Origin: Variovorax sp. CF079
GTDB lineage: Bacteria; Pseudomonadota; Gammaproteobacteria; Burkholderiales; Burkholderiaceae_C
Direction of reading: 5' to 3'
DNA length: 64,000 nucleotides
Assembly (NCBI RefSeq): GCF_900101545.1
Contig: NZ_FMZU01000014.1
Coordinates: 143,393 to 207,392, forward strand
This document shows positions 53,237-63,739 of this stretch, one piece after another. Under the pieces are notes generated by a model, which made no database searches, was not told the DNA's origin, and saw only the letters and a program-made list of their open reading frames with translations. A program made the position numbers and the translations under genes. The stretch's first letter is position 1; every line of letters begins with the position of its first letter.

Positions 53237-55419
53237 TCCCGAGAGGCAGCGCGGCTGCGACCTCGCGATGCGTAGCGGACCATCAGCGCGGTCTGCGCGC
53301 CATGGGCCTCGACGGTGCGAACGACGGCGCCATCCGCGCCCGGCTGCAGATCGACGCGGCGATAGGCACCGTCGGCGCCGAGATCCCAGGCATCCCGCCC
53401 GTCGTGCAGGTAAGCCACCAGGCATTCGTCGATGAGCCGCTGGCGCAGCGCCGGATCGGTCACCGGCCAGGCCAGCTCGATGCGGCGCAGCATGTTGCGG
53501 TTCATCCAGTCGGCGCTCGACAGGTACAGGGATTCGTCGTCGCCCCGGCGGAAATAGAAGACGCGCGAATGCTCGAGGAAGCGTCCGATCACCGAGCGCA
53601 CGCGGATGTTGTCGGTCAAGCCCGGCACGCACGCCGGCAAGGTGCAGCCGCCGCGCACGATCAGGTCGATCTTCACGCCCTTTTGGCCGGCGTTCACCAG
53701 CGCGGCGATCAGGGCCTCGTCGGTCAGCGCGTTCATCTTGGCAACGATGCGTGCAGGCTCGCCGGCGGCCGCCGCGGCAGCGAGCGCATCGACCTGGGCG
53801 ATCATGTTGCGGTGCAGGTCGAAGGGTGCCATCCACATGCGATGGAGCTTGGGCAGCCGGCTCTGGCTGGCCATGTGCACGAACACCGCCTCCATGTCGG
53901 CGGTCAGCAAGGGGTCGGCGGTCAGGTGGCTGATGTCGGTGTAGAGCTTGGCCGTGCGGGGGTTGTAGTTGCCGGTCGACAGATGGCCGTAGCGGCGCAT
54001 CTGCTTGCCCTCGCGGCGCGTCACCAGCAGCATCTTGGCGTGCGTCTTCAGGCCGACCACGCCGTAGACGACCTGGACGCCGATCGATTCGAGCATCTCG
54101 GCCCAGTTGATGTTGGCCTCCTCGTCGAAACGCGCCTTGAGCTCCACCACCACCGTGACTTCCTTGCCGCGGCGAACCGCCTCGCGCAGCAGGTCCATGA
54201 GCTCGGAATCGGTGCCGGTGCGGTAGATGGTCTGCTTGATGGCGAGCACCTGCGGGTCCTGCACCGCTTCGCGCAGGAAGGCCAACACGCCGTCGAAGCT
54301 CTCGAAAGGCTGGTGGATCAGGGCATCGCCCTGCTGCAGCCGCTCGAAGAAGGACTGCCCCGGCGTCAGCATCACCGGGTAGGACGCCTGGTAAGGCGGA
54401 AAGCGCAGCTGCGGCTCCTCCAGCAGGTCGATCAGCTGCGTCAGCCGGGCCAGGTTGACCGGACCGTGCACGCGGTACAGCGCCTGCGGCGGCAGGTTGA
54501 ATTGCGCCAGAAGGAAGCTCGCCAGCGACTCGGCGCAACTGGCCGAGACCTCGAGCCGGACGGCCTGGCCGTAGTGGCGATGCTGCAGGCCCTGGCGCAG
54601 TGCCGTGCGCAGGTTCTTGACGTCTTCCTCGTCCACCGCCAGGTCGGAGTGGCGCGTCACGCGGAACTGGGAGAATTCGCCGACTTCGCGCCCCGGAAAC
54701 ATGCTGGACAGGTGGGCCCGCACGATGCTCGACAGCGCGACGAACAGCGTCTTGCCGCCCGACACCTTGGCCGGCATGCGGATCAGGCGCGGCAGCACGC
54801 GCGGCACCTTGACGATGGCGATCGGATTTTCGCGCCCGAAAGCGTCCTTGCCGGAGAGGCGAACGATGAAGTTGAGCGACTTGTTAGCGACCTGGGGAAA
54901 GGGATGCGCTGGATCCAGCCCCACCGGAATCAAGAGCGGCTGGACCTCGCGCTCATAGTAGTCGTGCACCCATTTGCGCTGCGCCGGGTTGCGCTCGCCG
55001 TGCGAGATGATGTGGATGCCCTGGCTCGCGAAGGTCGGCATCAGCTCGTCGTTGTAGAGCGCGTACTGCCGCCCCACCAGCGCATGCGCCACCTCGGCCA
55101 GGCGCTCGAAGGACTCCACGGTGTAGTTGCCCTTGTGGTCGCCCGCGGCATTGGCGATCAGGTGCGGCGCCGTCCGGACCTCGAAGAATTCGTCGAGGTT
55201 GGACGACACGATGCACAGGTAGCGCAGGCGCTCGATCAGCGGCACTTCGGGGCGGTAGGCCCAGTCGAGCACCCGCTCGTTGAAGGCCAGGATGCTGTGG
55301 TCGCGATCGAGCAGCGCCAACGACGGCTCAGCGGCGACAGGCACGCTGTCGGAAAGGACTGGCGACAAGGAAAATGATTCTGGAGAAACCGGCACGGGAG
55401 TGTATGCAGACGGAATCAT
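53233..55419 (-). CDS. ppk1: Polyphosphate kinase 1
   Basis: Makes polyphosphate from ATP. The N-domain has FNERVLDWAYRPEVPLIERLRYL and SSNLDEFFEVR. The catalytic His is in VGLKTHAKMLLV and the second in the ISHLT/YLSSADWMNRNMLRRIEL region. Start is uncertain. A longer frame begins at 55470 but would run through the Pho box, so ATG at 55419 is given here. The predicted transcription start (near 55416) would make even that leaderless; GTG or TTG codons further in (around 55290-55345) are possible. Confidence 0.93.
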   Translation of the reverse strand: MIPSAYTPVPVSPESFSLSPVLSDSVPVAAEPSLALLDRDHSILAFNERVLDWAYRPEVPLIERLRYLCIVSSNLDEFFEVRTAPHLIANAAGDHKGNYTVESFERLAEVAHALVGRQYALYNDELMPTFASQGIHIISHGERNPAQRKWVHDYYEREVQPLLIPVGLDPAHPFPQVANKSLNFIVRLSGKDAFGRENPIAIVKVPRVLPRLIRMPAKVSGGKTLFVALSSIVRAHLSSMFPGREVGEFSQFRVTRHSDLAVDEEDVKNLRTALRQGLQHRHYGQAVRLEVSASCAESLASFLLAQFNLPPQALYRVHGPVNLARLTQLIDLLEEPQLRFPPYQASYPVMLTPGQSFFERLQQGDALIHQPFESFDGVLAFLREAVQDPQVLAIKQTIYRTGTDSELMDLLREAVRRGKEVTVVVELKARFDEEANINWAEMLESIGVQVVYGVVGLKTHAKMLLVTRREGKQMRRYGHLSTGNYNPRTAKLYTDISHLTADPLLTADMEAVFVHMASQSRLPKLHRMWMAPFDLHRNMIAQVDALAAAAAAGEPARIVAKMNALTDEALIAALVNAGQKGVKIDLIVRGGCTLPACVPGLTDNIRVRSVIGRFLEHSRVFYFRRGDDESLYLSSADWMNRNMLRRIELAWPVTDPALRQRLIDECLVAYLHDGRDAWDLGADGAYRRVDLQPGADGAVVRTVEAHGAQTALMVRYASRGRSRAASRE

Positions 55420-55422
55420 GAC

Positions 55423-55467
55423 AGTGTCAACCGCCGTTGTGACAGTTGCATGACAACTGTATGACGA
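55423..55467 (-). promoter_or_regulatory. Triple Pho box and -10 of ppk1
   Basis: On the minus strand TCGTCAT (55461-55467), TTGTCAT (55450-55456) and CTGTCAC (55439-55445) are spaced exactly 11 bp. Ten bases after the last, GACACT (55423-55428) can serve as -10. This is the best Pho box in the window. Confidence 0.8.
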
Positions 55468-55482
55468 CATTCCCGTGCTGTC

Positions 55483-56352
55483 TTAATTGCCCAGGAAGTG
55501 TTTTCGATAGCGCGCCGGCAGGTCCTCGATGCGCATCAGCATCGGAAGGTCGGCGGTATTGAAGTCCGGATCCCAGGCCGGCGGGCCCAGAACCTTGGCG
55601 CCGAGCCGCAGATAGCCCTTGATCAGCGCAGGCGGCTCGATCTGGAGTTCGCCGTCGAGCCGATGCACCGGCAACGGCAGCCGCGGCTGCACGTGGTACT
55701 GGATCGGTGCCATATGGGTGGCCGAGAGCTGGCGCCAGATGCTGGCCGCCGCATCGCCGCTGGTCACGCCGTTGTGCCACATCGGGATGCTGGCGCAGCC
55801 GATCATGGTGTCGAGCTTGTTGCGGTTCATGAAACCGGCCAGCGCACCCCAGAGAGCGAGGATCACGCCGCCCTGGCGATGGTCCGCATGGACGCAGCTG
55901 CGGCCCAGCTCGACCATGCGTTCGCGCAAGTCGCGCAGCCGCGTCAGATCGAATTCGGTGTCGCTGTAGGTGCTGCCGATGCGCCGGGCCTGGGCCGGCG
56001 TCAGCACGCGGTAGGTGCCGATCACCTGGTTCGTCGCCAGCTCGCGCACCAGCAGGTGCTCGCAGAAGTCGTCGAACAGGTCGATGTCGTGGCCTTCCAG
56101 CGGGGTCGTGAGGCGGGCACCCATCTCGCCCGCAAACACCTCGTAGCGCAGGCGCTGGGCCGCGCGGACGTCGTCCTGGTGCCGTGCCCAGGTCACGCTG
56201 ATGCCGCCGGCTTCGGTGGCGGCGGCAGGGGTTGCCGCAGCCGGTACTGCAGGAATCGAAGCCGGTGCGCGGGCCGGGTTCGGCGCCGGCCACAGGGCGG
56301 CGCGCAGTCCCAGCTGCGAGAACGGAAACGTCGGCGTGGGCAGTTCTTTCAT
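55483..56352 (-). CDS. olsB: OlsB-type ornithine N-acyltransferase (GNAT)
   Basis: GNAT-family acyltransferase of 289 aa, likely making lyso-ornithine lipid by attaching a 3-hydroxy fatty acyl group to ornithine. Family features: VRAAQRLRYEVFAGEMGA, GTYRVLTPAQA, ELGRSCVHADHRQGGVILAL and MIGCASIPMW. An Ala/Pro-rich N-terminal extension of about 45 residues precedes the domain. AAAGGG is before the ATG. Four Pho half-sites lie upstream. No olsA gene is next to it. Substrate is inferred from family, not proven. Confidence 0.82.
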   Translation of the reverse strand: MKELPTPTFPFSQLGLRAALWPAPNPARAPASIPAVPAAATPAAATEAGGISVTWARHQDDVRAAQRLRYEVFAGEMGARLTTPLEGHDIDLFDDFCEHLLVRELATNQVIGTYRVLTPAQARRIGSTYSDTEFDLTRLRDLRERMVELGRSCVHADHRQGGVILALWGALAGFMNRNKLDTMIGCASIPMWHNGVTSGDAAASIWRQLSATHMAPIQYHVQPRLPLPVHRLDGELQIEPPALIKGYLRLGAKVLGPPAWDPDFNTADLPMLMRIEDLPARYRKHFLGN

Positions 56353-56374
56353 GCGAGACCCTTTCTGCGCACGG

Positions 56375-56430
56375 AGTCTGTGAGACAGCGGTGAAACACG
56401 CGTGTCAATCCGATGGCAGTTGCGTGACTT
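56375..56430 (-). promoter_or_regulatory. Four-part Pho box and -10 of olsB
   Basis: Minus strand, in order: AAGTCAC (56424-56430), CTGCCAT (56413-56419), TTGACAC (56402-56408) and GTTTCAC (56391-56397), each exactly 11 bp apart. CAGACT (56375-56380) follows after ten bases as a weak -10. Single half-sites match CTGTCAY at 5-6 of 7 positions; the periodic spacing is the stronger evidence. Confidence 0.65.
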
Positions 56431-56491
56431 GCAACCATTGGCGCCTGCTTTCGGCGTCTAATCCCGACGTTTCGCCAACTGGAGTTCTTTC

Positions 56492-58177
56492 ATGGCCGCC
56501 GAAGTCCAAGTCAGGGTCGAGGTCGAGACCCGCCGTCATCAGATGTTTCCCGTGCTGGGCGCCGCCTGCATCGAGCGCATCAGGCGCTTCGGCAGCGTGC
56601 GGCACTACGCGCGCGGGGACTGCCTCTTCCGGGCCGGCGAGCCCGGCCCGGGGATGTTCGTCGTACTGCGCGGCATCGTGGCGATCACCCAGCGCGACGG
56701 GCTCGGGCGCGTGGTGCCCATCGAACGCCAGGGCCCGGGTCAGTTTCTGGCGGAGATCGCCCAACTCTCCGGCCGCCCTGCCCTGGTTGACGGCCACGCC
56801 GAGGACGATGTAGAGACTCTGCTGGTGCCGCCCGAGCAGCTGCGCGCGCTGATCATCGCCGAGGCCGACCTCGGGGAACGGCTGGTCCGCGCGATGATCC
56901 TGCGCCGGGTGGCCCTGATCGAATCGGGCAGCAGCGGGCCGGTGCTGATCGGACCGCCGCAGTCGGCCGCGCTGCTGCGGCTGCAGAACTTCCTGCGCCG
57001 CAACGGCCATCCCTACAACGTGGTCGACGCGACGCAGGACGCGGATGCGGCGGCACTGCTCGAACAGTACGGCGAGGCGGAACTGCTCGTGGTCTGTCCC
57101 GACGGTGCCGTCGTGGTCAATCCGACCGACAACGCACTCGCGCGCTGCCTCGGCATGGTCGACACCATCGACCACGACGAGCTTTTCGACGTGGTGGTGG
57201 TCGGCGCCGGCCCCGCCGGCCTCGCGACCGCCGTCTACGCCGCATCCGAAGGCTTGCGCGTGATCGTGGTCGATTGCCGTTCCTTCGGCGGCCAGGCGGG
57301 CGCGAGCGCGCGCATCGAGAACTACCTGGGCTTTCCGACCGGCATCTCCGGCGGCGCGCTCGCCGGCCGCGCCTTCGTTCAGGCGCAGAAATTCGGCGTC
57401 GAGATGCTGATCCCGGCCGAGGTCGCCTCCATGGACTGCAGCGAAGCCGATACCAAGGGAGAGCTCACGGTCCAGCTCACCGATGGCCGGCGCCTGCGTT
57501 CCCGAACCGTCGTGATCGCCAGCGGCGCGCGCTACCGCCGCCCCGAGGTGCCGCGCCTGGCCGAATTCGAAGGCCGCGGCATCTGGTTCTGGGCCTCGGC
57601 GCTGGAGGCCAAGCTGTGCGCACAGCAGGAGGTGGCACTGGTCGGCGGCGGCAATTCGGCCGGCCAGGCCGCGGTGTTCCTGTCGCAGCATGCCGCCAAG
57701 GTCAATGTGCTGGTGCGCGGCCCTTCGCTCGCAGCCACCATGTCGCGCTACCTGATCGACCGCATCGAGGCCACGCCCAACATCGAGCTGCATCCGCATA
57801 CCGAGCTGGTGAGCCTGCACGGCGACCCGGCCTCGGGATTGAACGGGGCCACCTGGCGCTGCCGTCGCACCGGCGACGAAGAGCAGTGCCCGACGCGCAA
57901 TATCTTCCTCTTCATAGGCGCGGTGCCGGAAACGGACTGGCTCGAGGGCTGCGGCGTCTCGGTCGACAAGCATGGCTTCGTGTTGACCGGGGAAGCGGCG
58001 CGCGGGGGATTTCCTGCCAGGCCCGCGGCTGCGCTGGAAACCAGCGTCGCCGGCGTGTTCGCCGTGGGGGACGTGCGCTCCGGTTCGGTCAAGCGCGTGG
58101 GCGGCGCGATCGGCGAAGGCGCCGCCGTGGTCGCGCTGATCCACAAGCACCTGGCACCGAGCGCCGTGGCCGCCTGA
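56492..58177 (+). CDS. Cyclic-nucleotide-domain FAD oxidoreductase, TrxB-like without CxxC
   Basis: Fusion protein of 561 aa. Residues about 20-140 are a cNMP-binding-type domain (LFRAGEPGPGMFVVLRGIVA). Residues about 160-220 resemble a thioredoxin/glutaredoxin-like fold without a CxxC. The C-terminal part (about 228-555) is a thioredoxin-reductase-type FAD/NAD(P) module: VVVVGAGPAGLATAVYAAS, GQAGASARIENYLGFP, VALVGGGNSAGQAAVF and GVFAVGDVRSG. At the place of the TrxR CATC motif the sequence reads WFWASALEA, so no disulfide is possible. GGAG lies 7 bases before the ATG. Ligand and electron acceptor are unknown. Confidence 0.88.
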   Translation: MAAEVQVRVEVETRRHQMFPVLGAACIERIRRFGSVRHYARGDCLFRAGEPGPGMFVVLRGIVAITQRDGLGRVVPIERQGPGQFLAEIAQLSGRPALVDGHAEDDVETLLVPPEQLRALIIAEADLGERLVRAMILRRVALIESGSSGPVLIGPPQSAALLRLQNFLRRNGHPYNVVDATQDADAAALLEQYGEAELLVVCPDGAVVVNPTDNALARCLGMVDTIDHDELFDVVVVGAGPAGLATAVYAASEGLRVIVVDCRSFGGQAGASARIENYLGFPTGISGGALAGRAFVQAQKFGVEMLIPAEVASMDCSEADTKGELTVQLTDGRRLRSRTVVIASGARYRRPEVPRLAEFEGRGIWFWASALEAKLCAQQEVALVGGGNSAGQAAVFLSQHAAKVNVLVRGPSLAATMSRYLIDRIEATPNIELHPHTELVSLHGDPASGLNGATWRCRRTGDEEQCPTRNIFLFIGAVPETDWLEGCGVSVDKHGFVLTGEAARGGFPARPAAALETSVAGVFAVGDVRSGSVKRVGGAIGEGAAVVALIHKHLAPSAVAA

Positions 58178-58260
58178 GGCCGGAACAGGCCGCGTTCTGC
58201 AGGAAAAGCCACCGGCCGCTATGCTGGCCGGCCCTGTCTCTTTCCTCTGGAACGCAGTCC

Positions 58261-58965
58261 ATGTCTCAAGCTCCCATCGACATTTATTCCTGGCCCACGC
58301 CCAATGGCCACAAGATTCACATCATGCTGGAGGAGTGCGGCCTCCCCTACCGCGCGCACCCGGTCAACATCGGCAAGGGCGACCAGTTCGAAGCCGGCTT
58401 TCTCAAGATCAGCCCCAACAACAAGATCCCGGCCATCACCGATCCCGAGGGCCCGGACGGCAAGCCGATCTCACTGTTCGAATCCGGCGCGATCCTGGTC
58501 TACCTGGCCGGCAAGACCGGCCAGTTTCTTCCCGAAGGCGAGCGCGCACGCTACGAGGTGCTGCAGTGGCTCATGTTCCAGATGGGCGGCGTCGGCCCGA
58601 TGCTGGGCCAGGCGCATCACTTCCGCATGTACGCGCCCGAGAAGATCGCCTACGCCATCGACCGCTACAGCAACGAGGCGCGGCGCCTCTACGGCGTGAT
58701 CGACAAGCAGCTGGCCAGCCACCGGTTCGTCGCCGGCGAAACCTACTCGATCGCCGACATCGCCATCTTCCCGTGGCTGCGCAGCTGGGAGAACCAGGGC
58801 ATCGTGCTCACCGAGTTCCCACACCTGAAGAAGTGGTTCGAGGGCATCGCTGCCCGGCCCGCGGTGCAGCGCGGCGTCAAGGTGCTGGCCGAGCTGCGCA
58901 CGCCGATCACCGGCGACAAGGAGCGCGAAATCCTCTTTGGCAAGACGCAATACGCGAAGCGCTGA
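58261..58965 (+). CDS. Glutathione S-transferase, YfcG-like
   Basis: GST-fold protein of 234 aa, most like the Nu-class YfcG disulfide oxidoreductases. The N-terminal thioredoxin-like domain starts IDIYSWPTPNGHKIHIMLEE, with the Thr and Asn that replace the usual catalytic Tyr/Ser. NNKIPAITD (cis-Pro) and LFESGAILVYLA follow. The helical C-terminal domain has YSIADIAIFPWL. It probably uses glutathione for disulfide exchange in the cytoplasm. Confidence 0.9.
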   Translation: MSQAPIDIYSWPTPNGHKIHIMLEECGLPYRAHPVNIGKGDQFEAGFLKISPNNKIPAITDPEGPDGKPISLFESGAILVYLAGKTGQFLPEGERARYEVLQWLMFQMGGVGPMLGQAHHFRMYAPEKIAYAIDRYSNEARRLYGVIDKQLASHRFVAGETYSIADIAIFPWLRSWENQGIVLTEFPHLKKWFEGIAARPAVQRGVKVLAELRTPITGDKEREILFGKTQYAKR

Positions 58966-59005
58966 GAAAGGCCTGCTTCGCACAGGCTAGAATCGCAGGC
59001 TTCGT

Positions 59006-59082
<77 letters not shown>

Positions 59083-59099
59083 ACTATCTTTCTTCCGCC

Positions 59100-59312
59100 T
59101 CAGCTCACAGGCAACTGCTCCGGCATCGGTTCGGGCGGCGGTTCCTTCTTGGGCTCGGTCCGATCGGGTTTGGCCTGATCGAGCTCATCGATCATCTTTT
59201 CGCCCACCGGGTCCTTGCCGTCCGAAGGGATCGATTCTTCGAAGCCGATCTCGGGTTCCTCGTCGAGGGTCGGGTGGCGTGACGAAGCGGGTTGGGTGGC
59301 GTCGTTGCTCAT
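59100..59312 (-). CDS. Small acidic proline-rich protein, 70 aa
   Basis: Unrecognised protein with many Glu, Asp and Pro residues (for example KKEPPPEPMPEQLP at the end). It is probably disordered. GGAG lies 6 bases before ATG 59312; longer starts at 59324 and 59339 have no better signal. It lies between two tRNA genes on the opposite strand. Function unknown. Confidence 0.6.
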   Translation of the reverse strand: MSNDATQPASSRHPTLDEEPEIGFEESIPSDGKDPVGEKMIDELDQAKPDRTEPKKEPPPEPMPEQLPVS

Positions 59313-59434
59313 ATTGAACTCCATGAGGAGCTTCCACATTCGCTCTTCGCGACACGCCCCGGCCTCAGGCAAAGGCCAGAGCCCTTGTCGTCCGGCGCCG
59401 ACGCCGGGGACGCCACCGTAAAATCGGCCCCCAT

Positions 59435-59511
59435 CTGCCCGTAGCTCAGTTGGATAGAGCACCTGCCTTCTAAGCAGGTTGTCGGGGGTTCGATCCCCTC
59501 CGGGCAGGCCA
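59435..59511 (+). tRNA. tRNA-Arg (TCT)
   Basis: 77 bases with encoded CCA. Acceptor CTGCCCG pairs with CGGGCAG, discriminator G. The anticodon stem-loop CCTGC-CTTCTAA-GCAGG gives anticodon TCT. T-arm GGGGGTTCGATCCCC. Its 3' end borders the accessory region, which suggests use as an integration site. Confidence 0.97.
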
Positions 59512-59545
59512 TCAGCCAGTTTCATCAGGCTTCAATCAGTCTCCG

Positions 59546-59578
59546 AACCCGCATCTCTTCAAGGGAAAGCGGGTTTTT
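59546..59578 (+). terminator. Terminator after tRNA-Arg
   Basis: AACCCGC pairs with GCGGGTT (7 bp) across a 16-base loop, followed by a T-rich tail (TTTTTCTTT, partly shared with the stem). Confidence 0.7.
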
Positions 59579-59624
59579 CTTTGCCTCAAGCCAATCCACG
59601 GCATAGCAGGCCATGTTGGTACTT

Positions 59625-59688
59625 TGTCGGTACTTTTGCAGGTACCTGCGCTGGTCCCGACATCAGGTACCGACACGCCGTACCGACA
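59625..59688. repeat. Arm-type-like repeats upstream of integrase remnant
   Basis: One TGTCGGTAC (59625-59633) and two inverted copies GTACCGACA (59667-59675 and 59680-59688) lie between tRNA-Arg and the integrase start. Short repeated and inverted sites in this position are typical of tyrosine-recombinase arm sites at attachment regions. Confidence 0.5.
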
Positions 59689-59703
59689 AGCCAAGGAGCA
59701 GCG

Positions 59704-59787
59704 ATGCTGACAGACACGTTCGTGAGGCAGCTGAAGCACAAGGGTGCCACGATCGGCGAGCGTTACGCCGACGGCGGCGGCATGTAG
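59704..59787 (+). pseudogene. Tyrosine recombinase remnant (N-terminal DUF4102-like)
   Basis: Starts with AAGGAG and ATG, then MLTDTFVRQLKHKG and IGERYADGGGM, the beginning of a P4-type integrase (Arm-binding domain). A TAG stop follows where relatives have an aromatic residue before LRVRP; the frame then continues LRVRPE before being lost in repeats. Probably a nonsense mutation in a former island integrase next to tRNA-Arg, then truncation. No catalytic domain remains. Confidence 0.65.
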
Positions 59788-59798
59788 CTGCGCGTTCG

Positions 59799-59875
59799 AC
59801 CGGAATGCCCTGTCACGATGGCCCGGAACGGGCGGTCACGATGCGCCGGAATACCCATCCAGGTCATGATGCGCT
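59799..59875. repeat. Degenerate tandem repeats, probable IS end
   Basis: Units of GTCACGATG followed by CCGGAA occur at 59812, 59835 and (GTCATGATG) 59863, at 23 and 28 base spacing, with CCGGAAT also before the first. Multiple terminal repeats of this kind are recalled from IS21-family element ends. No transposase is adjacent. Confidence 0.45.
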
Positions 59876-59925
59876 GTCCACGCTCGGTATGACTTTAGAC
59901 GCCTGGGGCAGGCCAAGCGTGTCGG

Positions 59926-60222
59926 TCACAAACGCTCGCCCGCTGCCTCTTGCTCAAGAGACTCGCGCACACTTCCGAGCATCCCCGACAAGTCGGCGAG
60001 GGACACATCGCGCCTCCTGCCGCTGGCGCGATCCCTGAGCAGCTTCTCAATCGACGACAAGCCCTTCGCTGCCAGTACCACGCGATCTCTTCGCGGCGCA
60101 CCACTGATCACCTTCAACTCGTCCACCAGAATTTCAAAGCCGCGTCGCTGGCTGCCATCGCGCCCGGTCCAGCGTGTTGATCGCAACCGGCCCTCCACAA
60201 ACACCTCGGCCCCGCTAACCAA
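59926..60222 (-). pseudogene. Truncated single-strand DNA-binding protein-like gene
   Basis: The readable part begins VSGAEVFVEGRLRSTRWTGR and continues into FEILVDELKVI, which matches the middle of SSB OB-folds, then a basic and acidic tail ending EAAGERL. The N-terminal half is missing: an upstream stretch is open for about 25 codons and reads TTW, but is closed by a stop before any convincing start. It is probably a broken accessory SSB from a mobile element. Confidence 0.5.
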
Positions 60223-60381
60223 CCCGTTTCGGGTCTGTAATCCTATGAGCAGGAGCGATCTGCGCGCCCAAGTGGTACCAGGTGCTCAACCTTCAAGCAT
60301 GCCTACCTGTTCTGGTAGTTGGCACAACTCTGCGCGTCGTCAACGATGGATCCGCACGCCTAAAGTGCAAAGGGATCCACG

Positions 60382-62506
<2,125 letters not shown>

Positions 62507-62514
<8 letters not shown>

Positions 62515-63376
62515 CCCTTCCGCCAATCGCCGCGGCGTCTTCCTGATGCTCGGGGCGATGGCGTGCTACGTGCTCAACGACGCCTGCCTGAAATTCACGC
62601 TGGCGCACCACCCGCATGGGCAGGTGCTGGCCGTCCGCGGCCTGTTTGCCACGGCGATGGTCCTGGTGCTCGCCCGTCGCGCCGGCATGCTGCCGCGATG
62701 GCGGCAACTGCTGCAGCCGATGGTCGCCGTCCGATCGGTGCTGGAGGTGGCGACCGCCATGGCCTCCGTCGCCGCTCTCTCGCTGACTCCGCTATCCATC
62801 GTCACGGCCATCATGATGGTGTCGCCCTTGCTGATTGCCGTGTGCGCGATGGCGCTCGGATGGGAGGCGCCGCAAGCCGGTCGCATCTTCGCGACAGTGA
62901 CCGGTTTGGCCGGCGTGCTGCTGATCGCCAGACCCTTCTCGCAGGCGAGCGTGGCGAACTGGGGCATCGTGTTCTCTCTCGCCTGCGCTGCCGGCCTGGC
63001 GGCAAGGGACCTGGCCACGCGCGCCATGCCCCCGGGTGTTCCTTCGGTCCTCATCACCCTCGCGGCGACGGTGGCCTCGTGCGCTGGCGGTTTCGCGCTC
63101 GGCCTGCGGGAGACCTGGCAACCGCTGCAGCCCGCGCAAACGCTGGGTCTCGCGCTGGCCGCCCTGTGCGCGGCGCTGGGTAACTACGCGCTGATCGCCG
63201 CCTGCCGCGACGTCGATCTCTCGGTCGTCGCGCCATTTCGCTACAGCATCCTGCTCTGGGCGCTTCTGATGGGGTACCTCGGGTGGGACGAGACGCCCGA
63301 TGCGGCGTCGGGCATCGGCATCGTGCTGATCAGTGCCGGCGGCCTCCTGGCGCTACGCGGCAGTCGTTCCCGCTGA
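62507..63376 (+). CDS. EamA-family (DMT) transporter
   Basis: Integral membrane protein of 289 aa with ten hydrophobic helices in two EamA halves (MLGAMACYVLNDACLKF at the first helix; a second EamA half follows near residue 150). Members export metabolites or amino acids. It overlaps the fused pabAB gene by 8 bases, so it probably moves a chorismate-derived product or related compound; this is inference. Confidence 0.85.
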
Positions 63377-63739
63377 GTGGCCCGCCTCCGCCTTTCGGCC
63401 GCGTTGACACGGTCCTGGTGCTCGTGAGTGATGATGGCCACGTCGATATGACAGCCAGTTGCTTCGCGGATGTCGGTGGTTATCTCAAGGGCCGTGGGCC
63501 TCGGTGAACTTCGGCGATCTGGGCTTGTTGGGCCGTCGAGCCAGCTTCAACGAGCGCTCTAGACTGGCTGCTGCCGTTTGGCTCTGGGCCACCGAGACGC
63601 CGGTCGCATAAAGCGGTCCGTGGCAATTTTCTGATCGAGGACAAATCCACTTTGGAAGCGGTCGTTTGGCGAGCGCAGCGCGCGCATCAGACCCCAGCGC
63701 GGCGATCGCTTGCCGCATCTGCTTCTCCGAACTAGTACA
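63377..63739. other. No recognisable gene; degraded accessory DNA
   Basis: I see no convincing coding region here. Short minus-strand readings exist but have no recognisable motif or start signal. It lies between the EamA gene and an IS630-type transposase and is probably gene debris. Confidence 0.4.

Noticed and set aside
56492..58177. Annotation as thioredoxin reductase trxB
   Set aside because: The redox-active CxxC is missing and the N-terminal half belongs to other domains.
59812..59871. Possible CRISPR array from spaced repeats
   Set aside because: Only three degenerate units, uneven 23 and 28 base spacing, no spacer-like unique segments or cas genes.
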